This document shows, in pieces, positions 14,211-22,664 of a stretch of DNA of 64,000 bases. The translations under genes were made by a program, and so were the position numbers. The notes under the pieces were generated by a model. The model did not search any database. It was not told where the DNA came from and saw nothing but the letters and a program-made list of their open reading frames with translations. The first letter of the stretch is position 1. Each line of letters begins with the position of its first letter. The stretch is from Bacteroidota bacterium. GTDB lineage: Bacteria > Bacteroidota > Bacteroidia > B-17B0 > Aurantibacillaceae. The stretch spans positions 62,001 through 126,000 of the forward strand of contig JAJNDK010000012.1 in the NCBI GenBank assembly GCA_021156365.1, in the 5' to 3' direction.

Positions 14211-17078
14211 ATGACAACAGATAAATTTGTTTCACGTCACAATGGCCCTCGTGCGGGGGAAGTAAAAGAAATGCTGGCAAAGATCGGCGTTTCCAGTGTT
14301 GATGAGCTGATCAGCCAGACAGTTCCGCCTGCTATCCGGTTGAAACAGCCGCTGAAGGTAGGTGCTGCCATGAGTGAATATCAGTATCACAAACACCTGA
14401 AAGCTTTATCGAAAAAAAATAAAGTGTTTCGCTCGTATATCGGGCTGGGATATTACAACAATATATTGCCGGCGGTGGTGCAACGTAATGTGTTTGAAAA
14501 TCCGGGCTGGTACACTGCTTATACACCTTACCAGGCAGAGATCGCGCAGGGGCGTCTGGAGGCACTGCTGAATTACCAAACGATGGTGATCGATCTTACG
14601 GGTTTGCCAATTGCCAATGCTTCCCTGTTGGATGAATCGACTGCAGCTGCAGAGGCAGTATTTATGTTCCATGGCAACAGGAGCAAAACAAAACAAAATG
14701 CGCATAAATTTTTTGTGAGCAAAAACAGTTTTCCGCAAACCATCGATGTGATCAAAACCCGCTCGGAGCCGATCGGTGTGGAAGTAGTAGTGGGCGACAT
14801 CGAATCATTCAGCTTTGATGATTCGTTCTTTGGCGCCTTGATTCAGTACCCGGATATTAACGGGGAAGTGATGGACTACCGGAAATTCACAGAGAAATGC
14901 AAATCAAAAGAAATACAGGTAGCAGTTGCTTCCGATCTGCTGGCGCTTGCTATGTTAGCTGCTCCCGGAGAATGGGGCGCTGATTGCGTAGTAGGTAATT
15001 CCCAGCGTTTTGGCGTACCACTTGGATATGGCGGTCCTCATGCCGCTTTCTTTGCCTGCCGTGAAGATTATAAACGTCTGATCCCCGGACGGATCATTGG
15101 CCTGAGTGTGGATGCGGAAGGAAACCCAGCTCTTCGTATGGCATTGCAAACGCGCGAACAACATATTAAACGTGATAAAGCAACTTCGAACATTTGTACT
15201 GCGCAGGCATTGCTGGCGATCATGGCCAGTATGTATGCTGTTTATCACGGTAAGGATGGCATCAAAGCGATCGCCGAAGGTGTTCACGGAGCTATTGCAT
15301 TTGTGGCGTCCGAGCTGAAAAAATTAGGTTATGAAGTAAAAACAAAATTATATTTCGATACGATCGTTGTAGCTGCAGATGCGGCAAAAGTGCGTTCGAT
15401 AGCCGAATCCAAAGAGATCAACCTGCGTTATATAGACGATAATCATGTTGCTTTGTCATTGGATCAGACAGTGGAAGAGGAAGATGTGAACGATGTGGTA
15501 CGTGTTTTTGCAGAAGCATCGGGCAAGTCATTCAATGGAGCGGAGTGTTCGGACTTCGACCTGATCAAAGGAACCTTCGCAGAACGTAAAACACCTTATT
15601 TAACGCATCCTGTTTTTAATTCCTATCACAGCGAAAGCGAAATGATGCGTTATATCAAACGTCTTGAGAACAAAGATCTTTCCCTGGTGCATTCCATGAT
15701 CTCATTGGGTTCCTGTACGATGAAGCTGAATGCGGCTTCTGAGCTATTGCCTCTGACATGGCCGGAGTTTGCCAATATGCATCCCTTCGCACCGCAAGAT
15801 CAGGTGCAGGGTTACAAAGCTATTATAGATGAGCTGGACAAAGATCTTTCTGATATCACCGGTTTTGCAAAAATGAGCTTCCAGCCGAATTCCGGCGCGC
15901 AGGGTGAATATGCAGGACTGATGGTGATCCGTGCGTATCATATCGCAAACGGACATGCAAATCGTAACGTTGCACTGATCCCTTCTTCCGCACATGGAAC
16001 CAATCCTGCGAGTGCAGCGATGGCCGGCATGAAGATCGTGGTTACGAAATGTGACGACAAAGGAAACATCGACCTGAACGATCTGCGCGAAAAAGCAGAA
16101 TTGCACAAAGAGAATCTTTCCTGTTTGATGGTGACGTATCCGAGCACACACGGTGTTTACGAAGAAGCGATCATGGAGATCACAAAGATGATCCACGACA
16201 ACGGCGGACTCGTGTATATGGATGGTGCCAATATGAATGCGCAGGTTGGTTTGACAAGCCCGGGAAATATTGGTGCGGATGTATGTCATTTGAACCTGCA
16301 CAAAACATTTGCGATCCCTCACGGCGGTGGTGGTCCCGGAATGGGCCCGATCGGTGTGGTGGAGAAACTGGTTCCTTTCCTGCCGTCACATCCAATCGTT
16401 AACACAAGTGGCGCCAAAGGGATTACGGCAGTATCTGCCGCACCTTATGGAAGTGCATTAATCCTTTTGATCTCTTACGGATATATCAAAATGCTGGGAA
16501 GTGAAGGATTGAAAGCAGCAACGGAGACCGCGATCCTGAATGCGAATTATATGAAAGAAGTACTTAAAGATCATTACAAGATTTTATATACGGGGAAGAG
16601 CGGACGTTGTGCACACGAGATGATCCTGGATTGCAACGATTTCAAAATGGCAAGTGGAGTGGAAGTAGCCGATATCGCAAAACGATTGATGGATTATGGA
16701 TTCCATGCACCTACAGTTGCTTTCCCTGTGGTGAATACACTGATGGTAGAGCCTACGGAAAGTGAGAACAAAGCCGAGCTGGACCGTTTCTGTGAAGCGA
16801 TGATCACTATCCGGAAGGAGATCCAGGAAGTACTGGATGGCAAAGCGGACAAAACGGATAACGTGATCAAAAATGCACCACACACCGCGAAACTGGTGGT
16901 AAGTGATAGCTGGAACAAATCGTACAGCCGTGAAAAAGCAGCCTTTCCGCTGAAGTGGGTGAAAGCAAATAAATTCTGGCCGAGTGTTGCCCGTGTGGAC
17001 AATGCCTATGGTGACAGGAATCTTGTATGCTCCTGTGCCCCGATCGAAGCTTATATGGAAGAAGCTGCTCACGCTTAA
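14211..17078 (+). CDS. gcvP: Glycine dehydrogenase (decarboxylating), P protein of the glycine cleavage system
   Basis: 955 residues, the full length of the fused alpha2-type GcvP. The N-terminus has the family FVSRHNGPR motif. The pyridoxal phosphate Lys is K698 in HLNLHKTFAIPHGGGGPGMGP. The two homologous halves are both complete. The enzyme decarboxylates glycine and passes the aminomethyl group to lipoylated GcvH. No gcvH or gcvT is nearby, so the system is split on the chromosome. The gene ends in a region with two dyad elements and a bidirectional terminator. Confidence 0.97.
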   Translation: MTTDKFVSRHNGPRAGEVKEMLAKIGVSSVDELISQTVPPAIRLKQPLKVGAAMSEYQYHKHLKALSKKNKVFRSYIGLGYYNNILPAVVQRNVFENPGWYTAYTPYQAEIAQGRLEALLNYQTMVIDLTGLPIANASLLDESTAAAEAVFMFHGNRSKTKQNAHKFFVSKNSFPQTIDVIKTRSEPIGVEVVVGDIESFSFDDSFFGALIQYPDINGEVMDYRKFTEKCKSKEIQVAVASDLLALAMLAAPGEWGADCVVGNSQRFGVPLGYGGPHAAFFACREDYKRLIPGRIIGLSVDAEGNPALRMALQTREQHIKRDKATSNICTAQALLAIMASMYAVYHGKDGIKAIAEGVHGAIAFVASELKKLGYEVKTKLYFDTIVVAADAAKVRSIAESKEINLRYIDDNHVALSLDQTVEEEDVNDVVRVFAEASGKSFNGAECSDFDLIKGTFAERKTPYLTHPVFNSYHSESEMMRYIKRLENKDLSLVHSMISLGSCTMKLNAASELLPLTWPEFANMHPFAPQDQVQGYKAIIDELDKDLSDITGFAKMSFQPNSGAQGEYAGLMVIRAYHIANGHANRNVALIPSSAHGTNPASAAMAGMKIVVTKCDDKGNIDLNDLREKAELHKENLSCLMVTYPSTHGVYEEAIMEITKMIHDNGGLVYMDGANMNAQVGLTSPGNIGADVCHLNLHKTFAIPHGGGGPGMGPIGVVEKLVPFLPSHPIVNTSGAKGITAVSAAPYGSALILLISYGYIKMLGSEGLKAATETAILNANYMKEVLKDHYKILYTGKSGRCAHEMILDCNDFKMASGVEVADIAKRLMDYGFHAPTVAFPVVNTLMVEPTESENKAELDRFCEAMITIRKEIQEVLDGKADKTDNVIKNAPHTAKLVVSDSWNKSYSREKAAFPLKWVKANKFWPSVARVDNAYGDRNLVCSCAPIEAYMEEAAHA

Positions 17079-17094
17079 AGGATTACTCTGCCTC

Positions 17095-17159
17095 TGTTGG
17101 TGTTGTCACCAGCAGATTAGGTATATACGTGGAATTCATTGTTGGTGACAACACCAACA
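17095..17159. repeat. Two 20-base dyad elements forming a large inverted repeat
   Basis: The sites at 17095-17114 and 17140-17159 match the other's reverse complement at 19 of 20 bases. Each is itself a quasi-palindrome TGTTGGTG-N4-CACCAACA: the right copy has perfect 8-base arms, the left has one mismatch. Centres are 45 bases apart. They lie just after the gcvP stop and before the terminator. They may fold as paired hairpins in the 3 prime RNA or act as operator-like protein sites. Confidence 0.7.
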
Positions 17160-17188
17160 ATGGCCAAACTTCAGCAAAGGCTAAAATT

Positions 17189-17223
17189 AAAAACGTCCTG
17201 ACATTTATCGTCAGGACGTTTTT
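17189..17223. terminator. Strong bidirectional intrinsic terminator
   Basis: A perfect 14-base stem, AAAAACGTCCTGAC (17189-17202) with its complement (17210-17223), has a 7-base loop and flanking A and T runs. It can end gcvP on the plus strand and the lipoprotein gene (17299-18759) on the minus strand. Confidence 0.9.
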
Positions 17224-17298
17224 GTTAGGAGAACATTTTGGAAACAGCCTCCGGTCTCTTACACAAACGAACCGGAGATTCTCCACCACTAATCAACA

Positions 17299-18759
17299 TC
17301 ACAAATTCTTAAAATACTTCTGAATATCTTCCTGTGTTTTGATCTTTACTTTTTCTTTGAAAACAATCTGGCGTTGTTGCTTTGAGTTTTTGTCCCCGCT
17401 GATCGCCATCAGGTCTTTGGCCGGAACTTCTGCCAGCATATTGTCTTTTAATACCGTCAGCAAAACCGCGCTTGGATCCTTGCAGAGCGTGATCTCCTGC
17501 AGATCCTGGTACGCATAGGTGATCAGGCACTTGTCGCGGGTACTTACATAAAATACTTTTTCTGGCTTAAACGTTTCGTTCCCGGCGGGTAGCTGAAAAT
17601 CTGCTTTTATTACGAAGGCTTCTTCTACGGTGTAAAAGCGGTCGCAATTATAAGTACCGAATTTATTTACTTCCAGTGTGCGATATACATCAGCCATAGC
17701 AGCCATACGTGCTTCATCTTCCTGTATCTGTTTCATGGCTTCATCGTAGCTGGAGGTCCAGTATTCCGGATCATAGGCAAAGAGATGTTTGATGCGCATC
17801 ACCGAACGGATTTTGGTTTGGAAGGTGTCTTTTCCTTCGGTGAACACTTTCAGCATATGCACGTTCCCGTTCAGGTGTTCAATTCTTGCACTTTTTTCAC
17901 GCGTCCATTTCGGGAAGGCTTTACCGTTTATGTTTTCCCAAACAAGATAGCTGGCGGCCTCCTCCTGTTTATTCAGGAAGGCATTGTTCCAGCAATACAG
18001 CTCGCTCGATATGATTCCATATTGCAGCAGACGTTTCGGAAGCTTTGCTTTTTTTCGGTTGTAATACGAATAGATCTTGCGGTAATCATCCTTGAAATAA
18101 ATATCCAGCATAGTGGACGTACTCATTACGAAATAGTTTTTTCCGGCAAAGGCAAGTGTCTGTTTCAGCTTTTTGATCTGTTTATTCAGGCTGATCTTAT
18201 CAAGGTTTTGAATGATCTTTTCTTCGCCACTGTATACCCACTGTCCTGTGTTTGGATTGAGAAAAAAGTTGGAGTAGCCCTGTTTTGAATTGTTGGAAGC
18301 AAGATTGACAGTAATGGGATTTTTGTTCGAGACAAAGATATCTTTTCCTGTTTTTGTTTTTCCTTTCAGCTCAAACATACCTGCGGATGTAAAGCTTTTG
18401 TCCAGGTTTGCTTCCGCATCTTTGAAACCCATTGGTATCCCCGAAACCATGATGCTTGCCGGATCCATAAATTCACGATAGGACAATACACATGGCTCTG
18501 TAACGGGATTTCCGGCACTGTCGGTGATGGCACCTGCAGGAATAATGATCTTTGTTCCGGAAGCGCTTGTGATCGTATCATTGACGGCAGCCAGCACTGT
18601 GTATTCGGTATAAGGCACATCAATGCCTTTGAAGGCCGGATTGATAACCGGTTTCGGAGCCTGTACAAGGTTAACCTGATTTTTACAGGCTGCAACTAAC
18701 AATAAGGTGAAAAGGATCCCGATCCCCGCGTAGAGGATGATTTGTTTTTTTGTTCGCAT
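17299..18759 (-). CDS. Lipoprotein with ZU5-like beta module, unknown function
   Basis: 486 residues. The N-terminus has a lipoprotein signal with lipobox LVAAC (Cys25). A beta module follows (about 55-155): GTKIIIPAGAITDSAGNPV, then an Asp/Ala/Gly segment and SAGMFELKGKT. The same order of motifs occurs in the anti-sigma/cytochrome protein at 60286-62700 (GGILFAIEAGTF, then ETGGMFYLNA), so the two likely share this extracytoplasmic domain. The rest is charged, with an EEA-rich helical part near 330-350, and is not recognised. It begins 11 bases after the lysozyme-like gene and is probably co-transcribed with it. It ends at a bidirectional terminator. Confidence 0.8.
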   Translation of the reverse strand: MRTKKQIILYAGIGILFTLLLVAACKNQVNLVQAPKPVINPAFKGIDVPYTEYTVLAAVNDTITSASGTKIIIPAGAITDSAGNPVTEPCVLSYREFMDPASIMVSGIPMGFKDAEANLDKSFTSAGMFELKGKTKTGKDIFVSNKNPITVNLASNNSKQGYSNFFLNPNTGQWVYSGEEKIIQNLDKISLNKQIKKLKQTLAFAGKNYFVMSTSTMLDIYFKDDYRKIYSYYNRKKAKLPKRLLQYGIISSELYCWNNAFLNKQEEAASYLVWENINGKAFPKWTREKSARIEHLNGNVHMLKVFTEGKDTFQTKIRSVMRIKHLFAYDPEYWTSSYDEAMKQIQEDEARMAAMADVYRTLEVNKFGTYNCDRFYTVEEAFVIKADFQLPAGNETFKPEKVFYVSTRDKCLITYAYQDLQEITLCKDPSAVLLTVLKDNMLAEVPAKDLMAISGDKNSKQQRQIVFKEKVKIKTQEDIQKYFKNL

Positions 18760-18770
18760 GGTGTGGATTT

Positions 18771-19493
18771 TTAGTTGTTGATGTGGAGCTTTTTCCGGTA
18801 GGTATTCCTGTAGAAGTAGTCGGCTACATCGGCGTACGCATATTGTTTTCCATTGTAAGCAGTTCCGTAGGGATAGTATTTTTTTCCTTCGAGTGACAGG
18901 ATCTGCTCGGAGCTTCGGTGATATCCCGAGTTATAGGCGGTCGAATAAAAACGGATGCTGTCGGATGCCGTTTGGAAATTTTCATTTGGAAATTTCATTT
19001 GAACAAGGGAAACAAAGCAGTTTAGATAGATCAATTGCCAGGTGCCTGACTGTAAGCGTTTGAGTCGCTCTTTCCGAGCAGCTCTTGCATCCGCAATTTT
19101 AAAAGAAATGACAGGGGCATACAGTTTTTTCAGCGAATCGTTTTTGCTTAGCTGTATTTCCAGGTCTTCCACAAAGGAAGGTTTCATCTGGAAACGACCG
19201 ATGGAAAAATCCGCAGCTTCCGTACCTTTTTCTACGTATGCCATTTCAAGAGCACCGGTTTCCAATACATCTTTCAGGGCTGAGTACCGCATGAGCTCTG
19301 GAAACACGATCGTACTGAGCAATTCTGAAGAGTGTCCGAATTTTTTACCGGCCTGAGCAAAAGAACTGCTGTTAGCGGCAAGGTAGGTCAATGCACTTTT
19401 GTAATCGCTAGCAAAAAGCAAATCAAATTTCTCTTCACCGGCGGGCTGCAAAGGCCAGATAATGCTAAGCGATATGAAGAGTAATTTGTGCAT
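18771..19493 (-). CDS. Exported protein with lysozyme/SLT-like features
   Basis: 240 residues with a hydrophobic N-terminal signal segment. The middle resembles the lytic transglycosylase fold: a Glu in VFPELMRYS, then ADFSIGRFQMKPSF (compare the SxGxxQ motif) and a late FYSTAYNSGYHRS (compare AYNxG). These three motifs come in the right order for an SLT-type lysozyme domain, but identity is weak, so cleavage of peptidoglycan is inference. It is the first gene of a probable operon with the lipoprotein at 17299-18759. Alternative: a non-catalytic exported protein. Confidence 0.6.
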   Translation of the reverse strand: MHKLLFISLSIIWPLQPAGEEKFDLLFASDYKSALTYLAANSSSFAQAGKKFGHSSELLSTIVFPELMRYSALKDVLETGALEMAYVEKGTEAADFSIGRFQMKPSFVEDLEIQLSKNDSLKKLYAPVISFKIADARAARKERLKRLQSGTWQLIYLNCFVSLVQMKFPNENFQTASDSIRFYSTAYNSGYHRSSEQILSLEGKKYYPYGTAYNGKQYAYADVADYFYRNTYRKKLHINN

Positions 19494-19569
19494 TTGAATA
19501 TATAATGCACAATAGAAAAAAAGTTACAGGCGGGTGGGATTTTTCTTTCGGAAGGTTGTATCCAGCTAG

Positions 19570-19727
19570 CCAGACGCAGATTTCGCGGATGGCGCAGATA
19601 TATGATGTTATGCGATGTGGATATGAAAAATTAATGCAGATGTCAGCTGACCAGACACAGATTTCACTAATGACGCAGATATGAGATTCTATGTGATGCG
19701 TATGAAAAATTAACGCGGATGCCTGAT
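19570..19727. repeat. Degenerate tandem repeat of about 80 bases in a 342-base gap
   Basis: Two diverged copies, 19570-19650 and 19651-19727, share a start (CCAGACrCAGATTTC), a middle GACGCAGATAT-like part and a GTATGAAAAATTAA segment near the end. A further AATCCGTGGAATCTGCG piece lies near 19793. Such CGCAGATTT/AATCCGTGG words recur in intergenic Bacteroidota repeats, from memory. The gap 19494-19835 holds no convincing gene. Confidence 0.55.
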
Positions 19728-19835
19728 TCAGAAATACTCATAACAATCAGAAGAAACCTTATATGTATCTCAGGCTAAATAATTACAGTAAAATCCGTGG
19801 AATCTGCGAAATCCTCGTCTGCATTCAACACGACA

Positions 19836-20660
19836 TCACGATTTCCGGAAGGCGAGGAAATTGGGGTTCTCGATATTTTCTTTGTTATAGCGCAATGGCA
19901 GATTGTCTTCGAGGGAAATAATTTCGCCTCCTGCATTTTTCAGGATACAATGTCCCGCACAGGTGTCCCATTCCATCGTTCTTCCATACCGCGGATATTC
20001 ATGCGCTTTTCCTTCAGCGATAAGGCACATTTTTATGCTGCTGCCTGTATAGATCGACTGGACATCGCCTTGTTCCTGTTTGCGCTCCTGCACAAATTTC
20101 TTCGTTTCTATATTGGGATGTGAGCGGCTGGCCACAATGGTATGCGCTTTAGGAAGCGCCTGTAACGGAAGCTTTACGGAGAGCCTTATGATCTCTTCGA
20201 GGCTCAGCGAAGTAAACCTGTTTATATTTTCTATATATACATGCTTGTCGAGTTTGAAAGAGCCCAGGCCATTGGCAGCAAAGTACAGATCTTTAAATAC
20301 AGGAGAAAAAATAACACCGATCACGGTCTGGTTGTTTTCGGAAAGTGCGATATTCACAGTAAATTCTCCGTTGCGGTTAATGAATTCCTTGGTGCCATCC
20401 AGGGGATCCACGATCCAGATGTGGTCCCAATTCTTTCTTTTGTCGTAAATGAAATGTTCCCCTTCTTCCCCTAAAACAGGAACACCGAATGCTTCCAGTT
20501 CTTTTTCGATAATGGCATTGGCTTCTTTATCCGCTATGGTGACAGGAGTTGAATCCGATTTGTATTCGACTTCAAAAGGATTTTGATAAATACGTTCGAT
20601 ACATTTACCTGCCTTAACTGAAGCCTGTATAGCGGCATATAAAAGTTCGTTGTAATTCAC
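19836..20660 (-). CDS. cysQ: 3'(2'),5'-bisphosphate nucleotidase CysQ (inositol monophosphatase fold)
   Basis: 274 residues, normal family length. Metal and catalytic motifs are present: GEEGE near 82, WIVDPLDGTKEFI near 100 and EWDTCAGHCIL near 230. CysQ removes the 3 prime phosphate of adenosine 3',5'-bisphosphate, a by-product of sulfate assimilation and of phosphopantetheine transfer; it needs Mg2+ and is Li+-sensitive in known members. The start is GTG at 20660; no better ATG is in frame. The preceding gene (20698-22023) ends 37 bases away on the same strand. Confidence 0.93.
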   Translation of the reverse strand: MNYNELLYAAIQASVKAGKCIERIYQNPFEVEYKSDSTPVTIADKEANAIIEKELEAFGVPVLGEEGEHFIYDKRKNWDHIWIVDPLDGTKEFINRNGEFTVNIALSENNQTVIGVIFSPVFKDLYFAANGLGSFKLDKHVYIENINRFTSLSLEEIIRLSVKLPLQALPKAHTIVASRSHPNIETKKFVQERKQEQGDVQSIYTGSSIKMCLIAEGKAHEYPRYGRTMEWDTCAGHCILKNAGGEIISLEDNLPLRYNKENIENPNFLAFRKS

Positions 20661-20697
20661 AGGTTGTTTGTTAATGAAGAGGCAGCCGTAGCAAAAC

Positions 20698-22023
20698 CTA
20701 TTTCATGTGCATGTCTTTTGTTTCACTGAAAGAAGGCCAGTTGTTATAATGCCAGTTGGCAATCACTTTACAGTCTTGCATCAGCATCAGTCCCGGATTG
20801 GAACGGATCATTGTTTTCAATACCACCCCGTCGGCGCTTGCAAAATCATAGAGCGCATTGTGTTTGTGCTTAAAATCATTGATCTGTTCGCTGCTGGAAG
20901 AAGTGATGGCCGTAACACGGATGTTGTTTTTCTTAGCCAGCTCGTAAAAGTCGTTGATCTTTGCATGCAGCGATGGATCCTGTTCGGCCTTATCGAGATT
21001 CCAGTAAATGATATAGAAGTTATATCCTTTCAGCGCGAGGATACTGTCCGTAATATTATTGCCATCCAGATCGCTAAGCGTAAAGTCAACAATTTTAGGT
21101 GCATCTACTGCCGGTGCCAGCTCAACGGAGCCAAGAGCAGATTCATAGGCCCAGGTGAGTGTATCCTGCCACGGCATGTTCTTATCTGTAAATTCTTTTT
21201 TCTCGCCGTTTTTCAGGTTCTTATAAATGAACCGCGATTCGTAAACAGCAGGTTTAAAATTCGGTCCGGGCTTCAGTCCGTCGCAAATGCTTTTTCCGGG
21301 AGCATATGCTCTGAAGTCCTTCACAGGCAGGTTCCTGAATGTATAGATCGGGAACCAAACAGAATAAACGATAAAGAGAAAGGCGATCCCTAAATTGATA
21401 GCATTGCGCGAAAACAAGGGATTGATATTGTTCCTGCCTACAAATAGCACGGTGATGAGGATCAGCAATACAAGGTCTTTTACAAAGGAGGTCCATGGTT
21501 TCAGCACCAGGAAATCACCAAAACAGCCGCAGGTAGTTACTTTGTTGTAGCAGGCCGAGTAGAAAGTAAGGAAAGTAAAGAATACGATCTGCAGCATAAG
21601 CAACCAAAGCGTAATATTTCGCCAGATGCCGATCAATAATAAACAGCCGAGCACCATTTCGGAAATACAAATGACAGTGGCAAGCGGTTGTGCAATATGA
21701 GCGAATGCATCGAACATTCCCCAGCCGGTAGCTTCTTTGAATACTTCGAAATACTCTTCCAGCTTATAGCCAAATCCTACGGTATCATTGGCTTTTATCC
21801 AGCCTGAAAAAATGAACAAACCACCCACCACGAAGCGGCAAAAATGTGTAAGCCAGGAAAAGCGTGCAAAGAAATGTGAACCGTTAATGAAAATAAGCAA
21901 GGTCAGCAATACAATACTCAGCCACATCTTGCTGTAACAGGGAGGGCAAATGAAGAAAAGGAGTACGGCCAGTCCTGTTGACAGGATAAATTTAAAAAAA
22001 CGGGTTTGTAAAAATTTCTTCAT
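20698..22023 (-). CDS. DoxX/MauE-type membrane protein with C-terminal thioredoxin-like domain lacking CxxC (BT_3928-like)
   Basis: 441 residues. The first 240 hold about eight membrane spans, with a CGCFGD motif after YNKVTT typical of MauE/DoxX proteins. The last 130 residues (PKIVDFTLSDLDGNNI onward) look like an AhpC/thioredoxin fold, but where CxxC is expected the sequence is IYWNLDKAEQD with no Cys. MauE/DoxX proteins are linked to periplasmic thiol chemistry; here the soluble part cannot act as a normal disulfide exchanger. It is probably co-transcribed with cysQ downstream. Confidence 0.75.
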   Translation of the reverse strand: MKKFLQTRFFKFILSTGLAVLLFFICPPCYSKMWLSIVLLTLLIFINGSHFFARFSWLTHFCRFVVGGLFIFSGWIKANDTVGFGYKLEEYFEVFKEATGWGMFDAFAHIAQPLATVICISEMVLGCLLLIGIWRNITLWLLMLQIVFFTFLTFYSACYNKVTTCGCFGDFLVLKPWTSFVKDLVLLILITVLFVGRNNINPLFSRNAINLGIAFLFIVYSVWFPIYTFRNLPVKDFRAYAPGKSICDGLKPGPNFKPAVYESRFIYKNLKNGEKKEFTDKNMPWQDTLTWAYESALGSVELAPAVDAPKIVDFTLSDLDGNNITDSILALKGYNFYIIYWNLDKAEQDPSLHAKINDFYELAKKNNIRVTAITSSSSEQINDFKHKHNALYDFASADGVVLKTMIRSNPGLMLMQDCKVIANWHYNNWPSFSETKDMHMK

Positions 22024-22086
22024 AGATCGTATGTTTTTTGAGCGTTTACATTCAACAAATATCGTACCTCAATTACCTGCGTTAAT

Positions 22087-22542
22087 TTACCAAATTTTCT
22101 TTATTTCGTATTCAATACCATTCACTTCTACTTTCTCATTCCGTTTATGCCCTACGATCTCTTTCCCTAAAGGCGAAGAGGTAGACACGGCGAACACCAG
22201 GTTGTCTTTTACTTTCACTTTTCCCAGCCCGATAGCTACAAACAAATAGCCCTGGTTGGTGGAAACAAGGCTTCCTTTCATGATATAACCTAAGTCAAGG
22301 CTCAGGTCGATCCTTTGCAGATCGGTTTTTTGCTTTTCCAGTTCTTCGATCTGGGTTCCGATCTTCTCCTGCTCCAGCTGGTTCATGGCTTTGGCGGTTT
22401 CATGTTTGTCACCTGCCGAGCTTTTCGATTCATTGTTGCCGTCTTTTATTAATGAATGAAGTTCCTGCTTCATCAGGCTGATCTTCTCATCTACCGCTGC
22501 CACACATGCTTCGTGTACCAGGTATTTAAAGTCTAAGTTCAT
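22087..22542 (-). CDS. GreA/GreB-like protein
   Basis: 151 residues. The N-terminal half (about 1-80) is helical and charged, as in the Gre coiled coil; the C-terminal half (STNQGYLFVAIGLGKVKV, then VFAVSTSSPLGKEIVGHKRNEKVEVNG) matches the FKBP-like Gre domain with its SPLGKxxxGxxxGD-type signature in degenerate form. Gre factors bind the RNA polymerase secondary channel and restart backtracked complexes. The acidic tip residues are not clearly conserved, so this may be a Gre paralogue that competes at the channel. I recall close relatives being misnamed as 3-oxoacyl-ACP synthase in databases. Confidence 0.75.
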   Translation of the reverse strand: MNLDFKYLVHEACVAAVDEKISLMKQELHSLIKDGNNESKSSAGDKHETAKAMNQLEQEKIGTQIEELEKQKTDLQRIDLSLDLGYIMKGSLVSTNQGYLFVAIGLGKVKVKDNLVFAVSTSSPLGKEIVGHKRNEKVEVNGIEYEIKKIW

Positions 22543-22664
22543 TGTTTATTTCTGGTTTTTGATTCCGGATTTCGGGTTAACCTGTTTAAATAATATCATC
22601 ATTTCTACTCTTACTATCTTTTATGCTTTCGTGAAGCCTCGTGATGGTTCAATTGATTAGTTCC

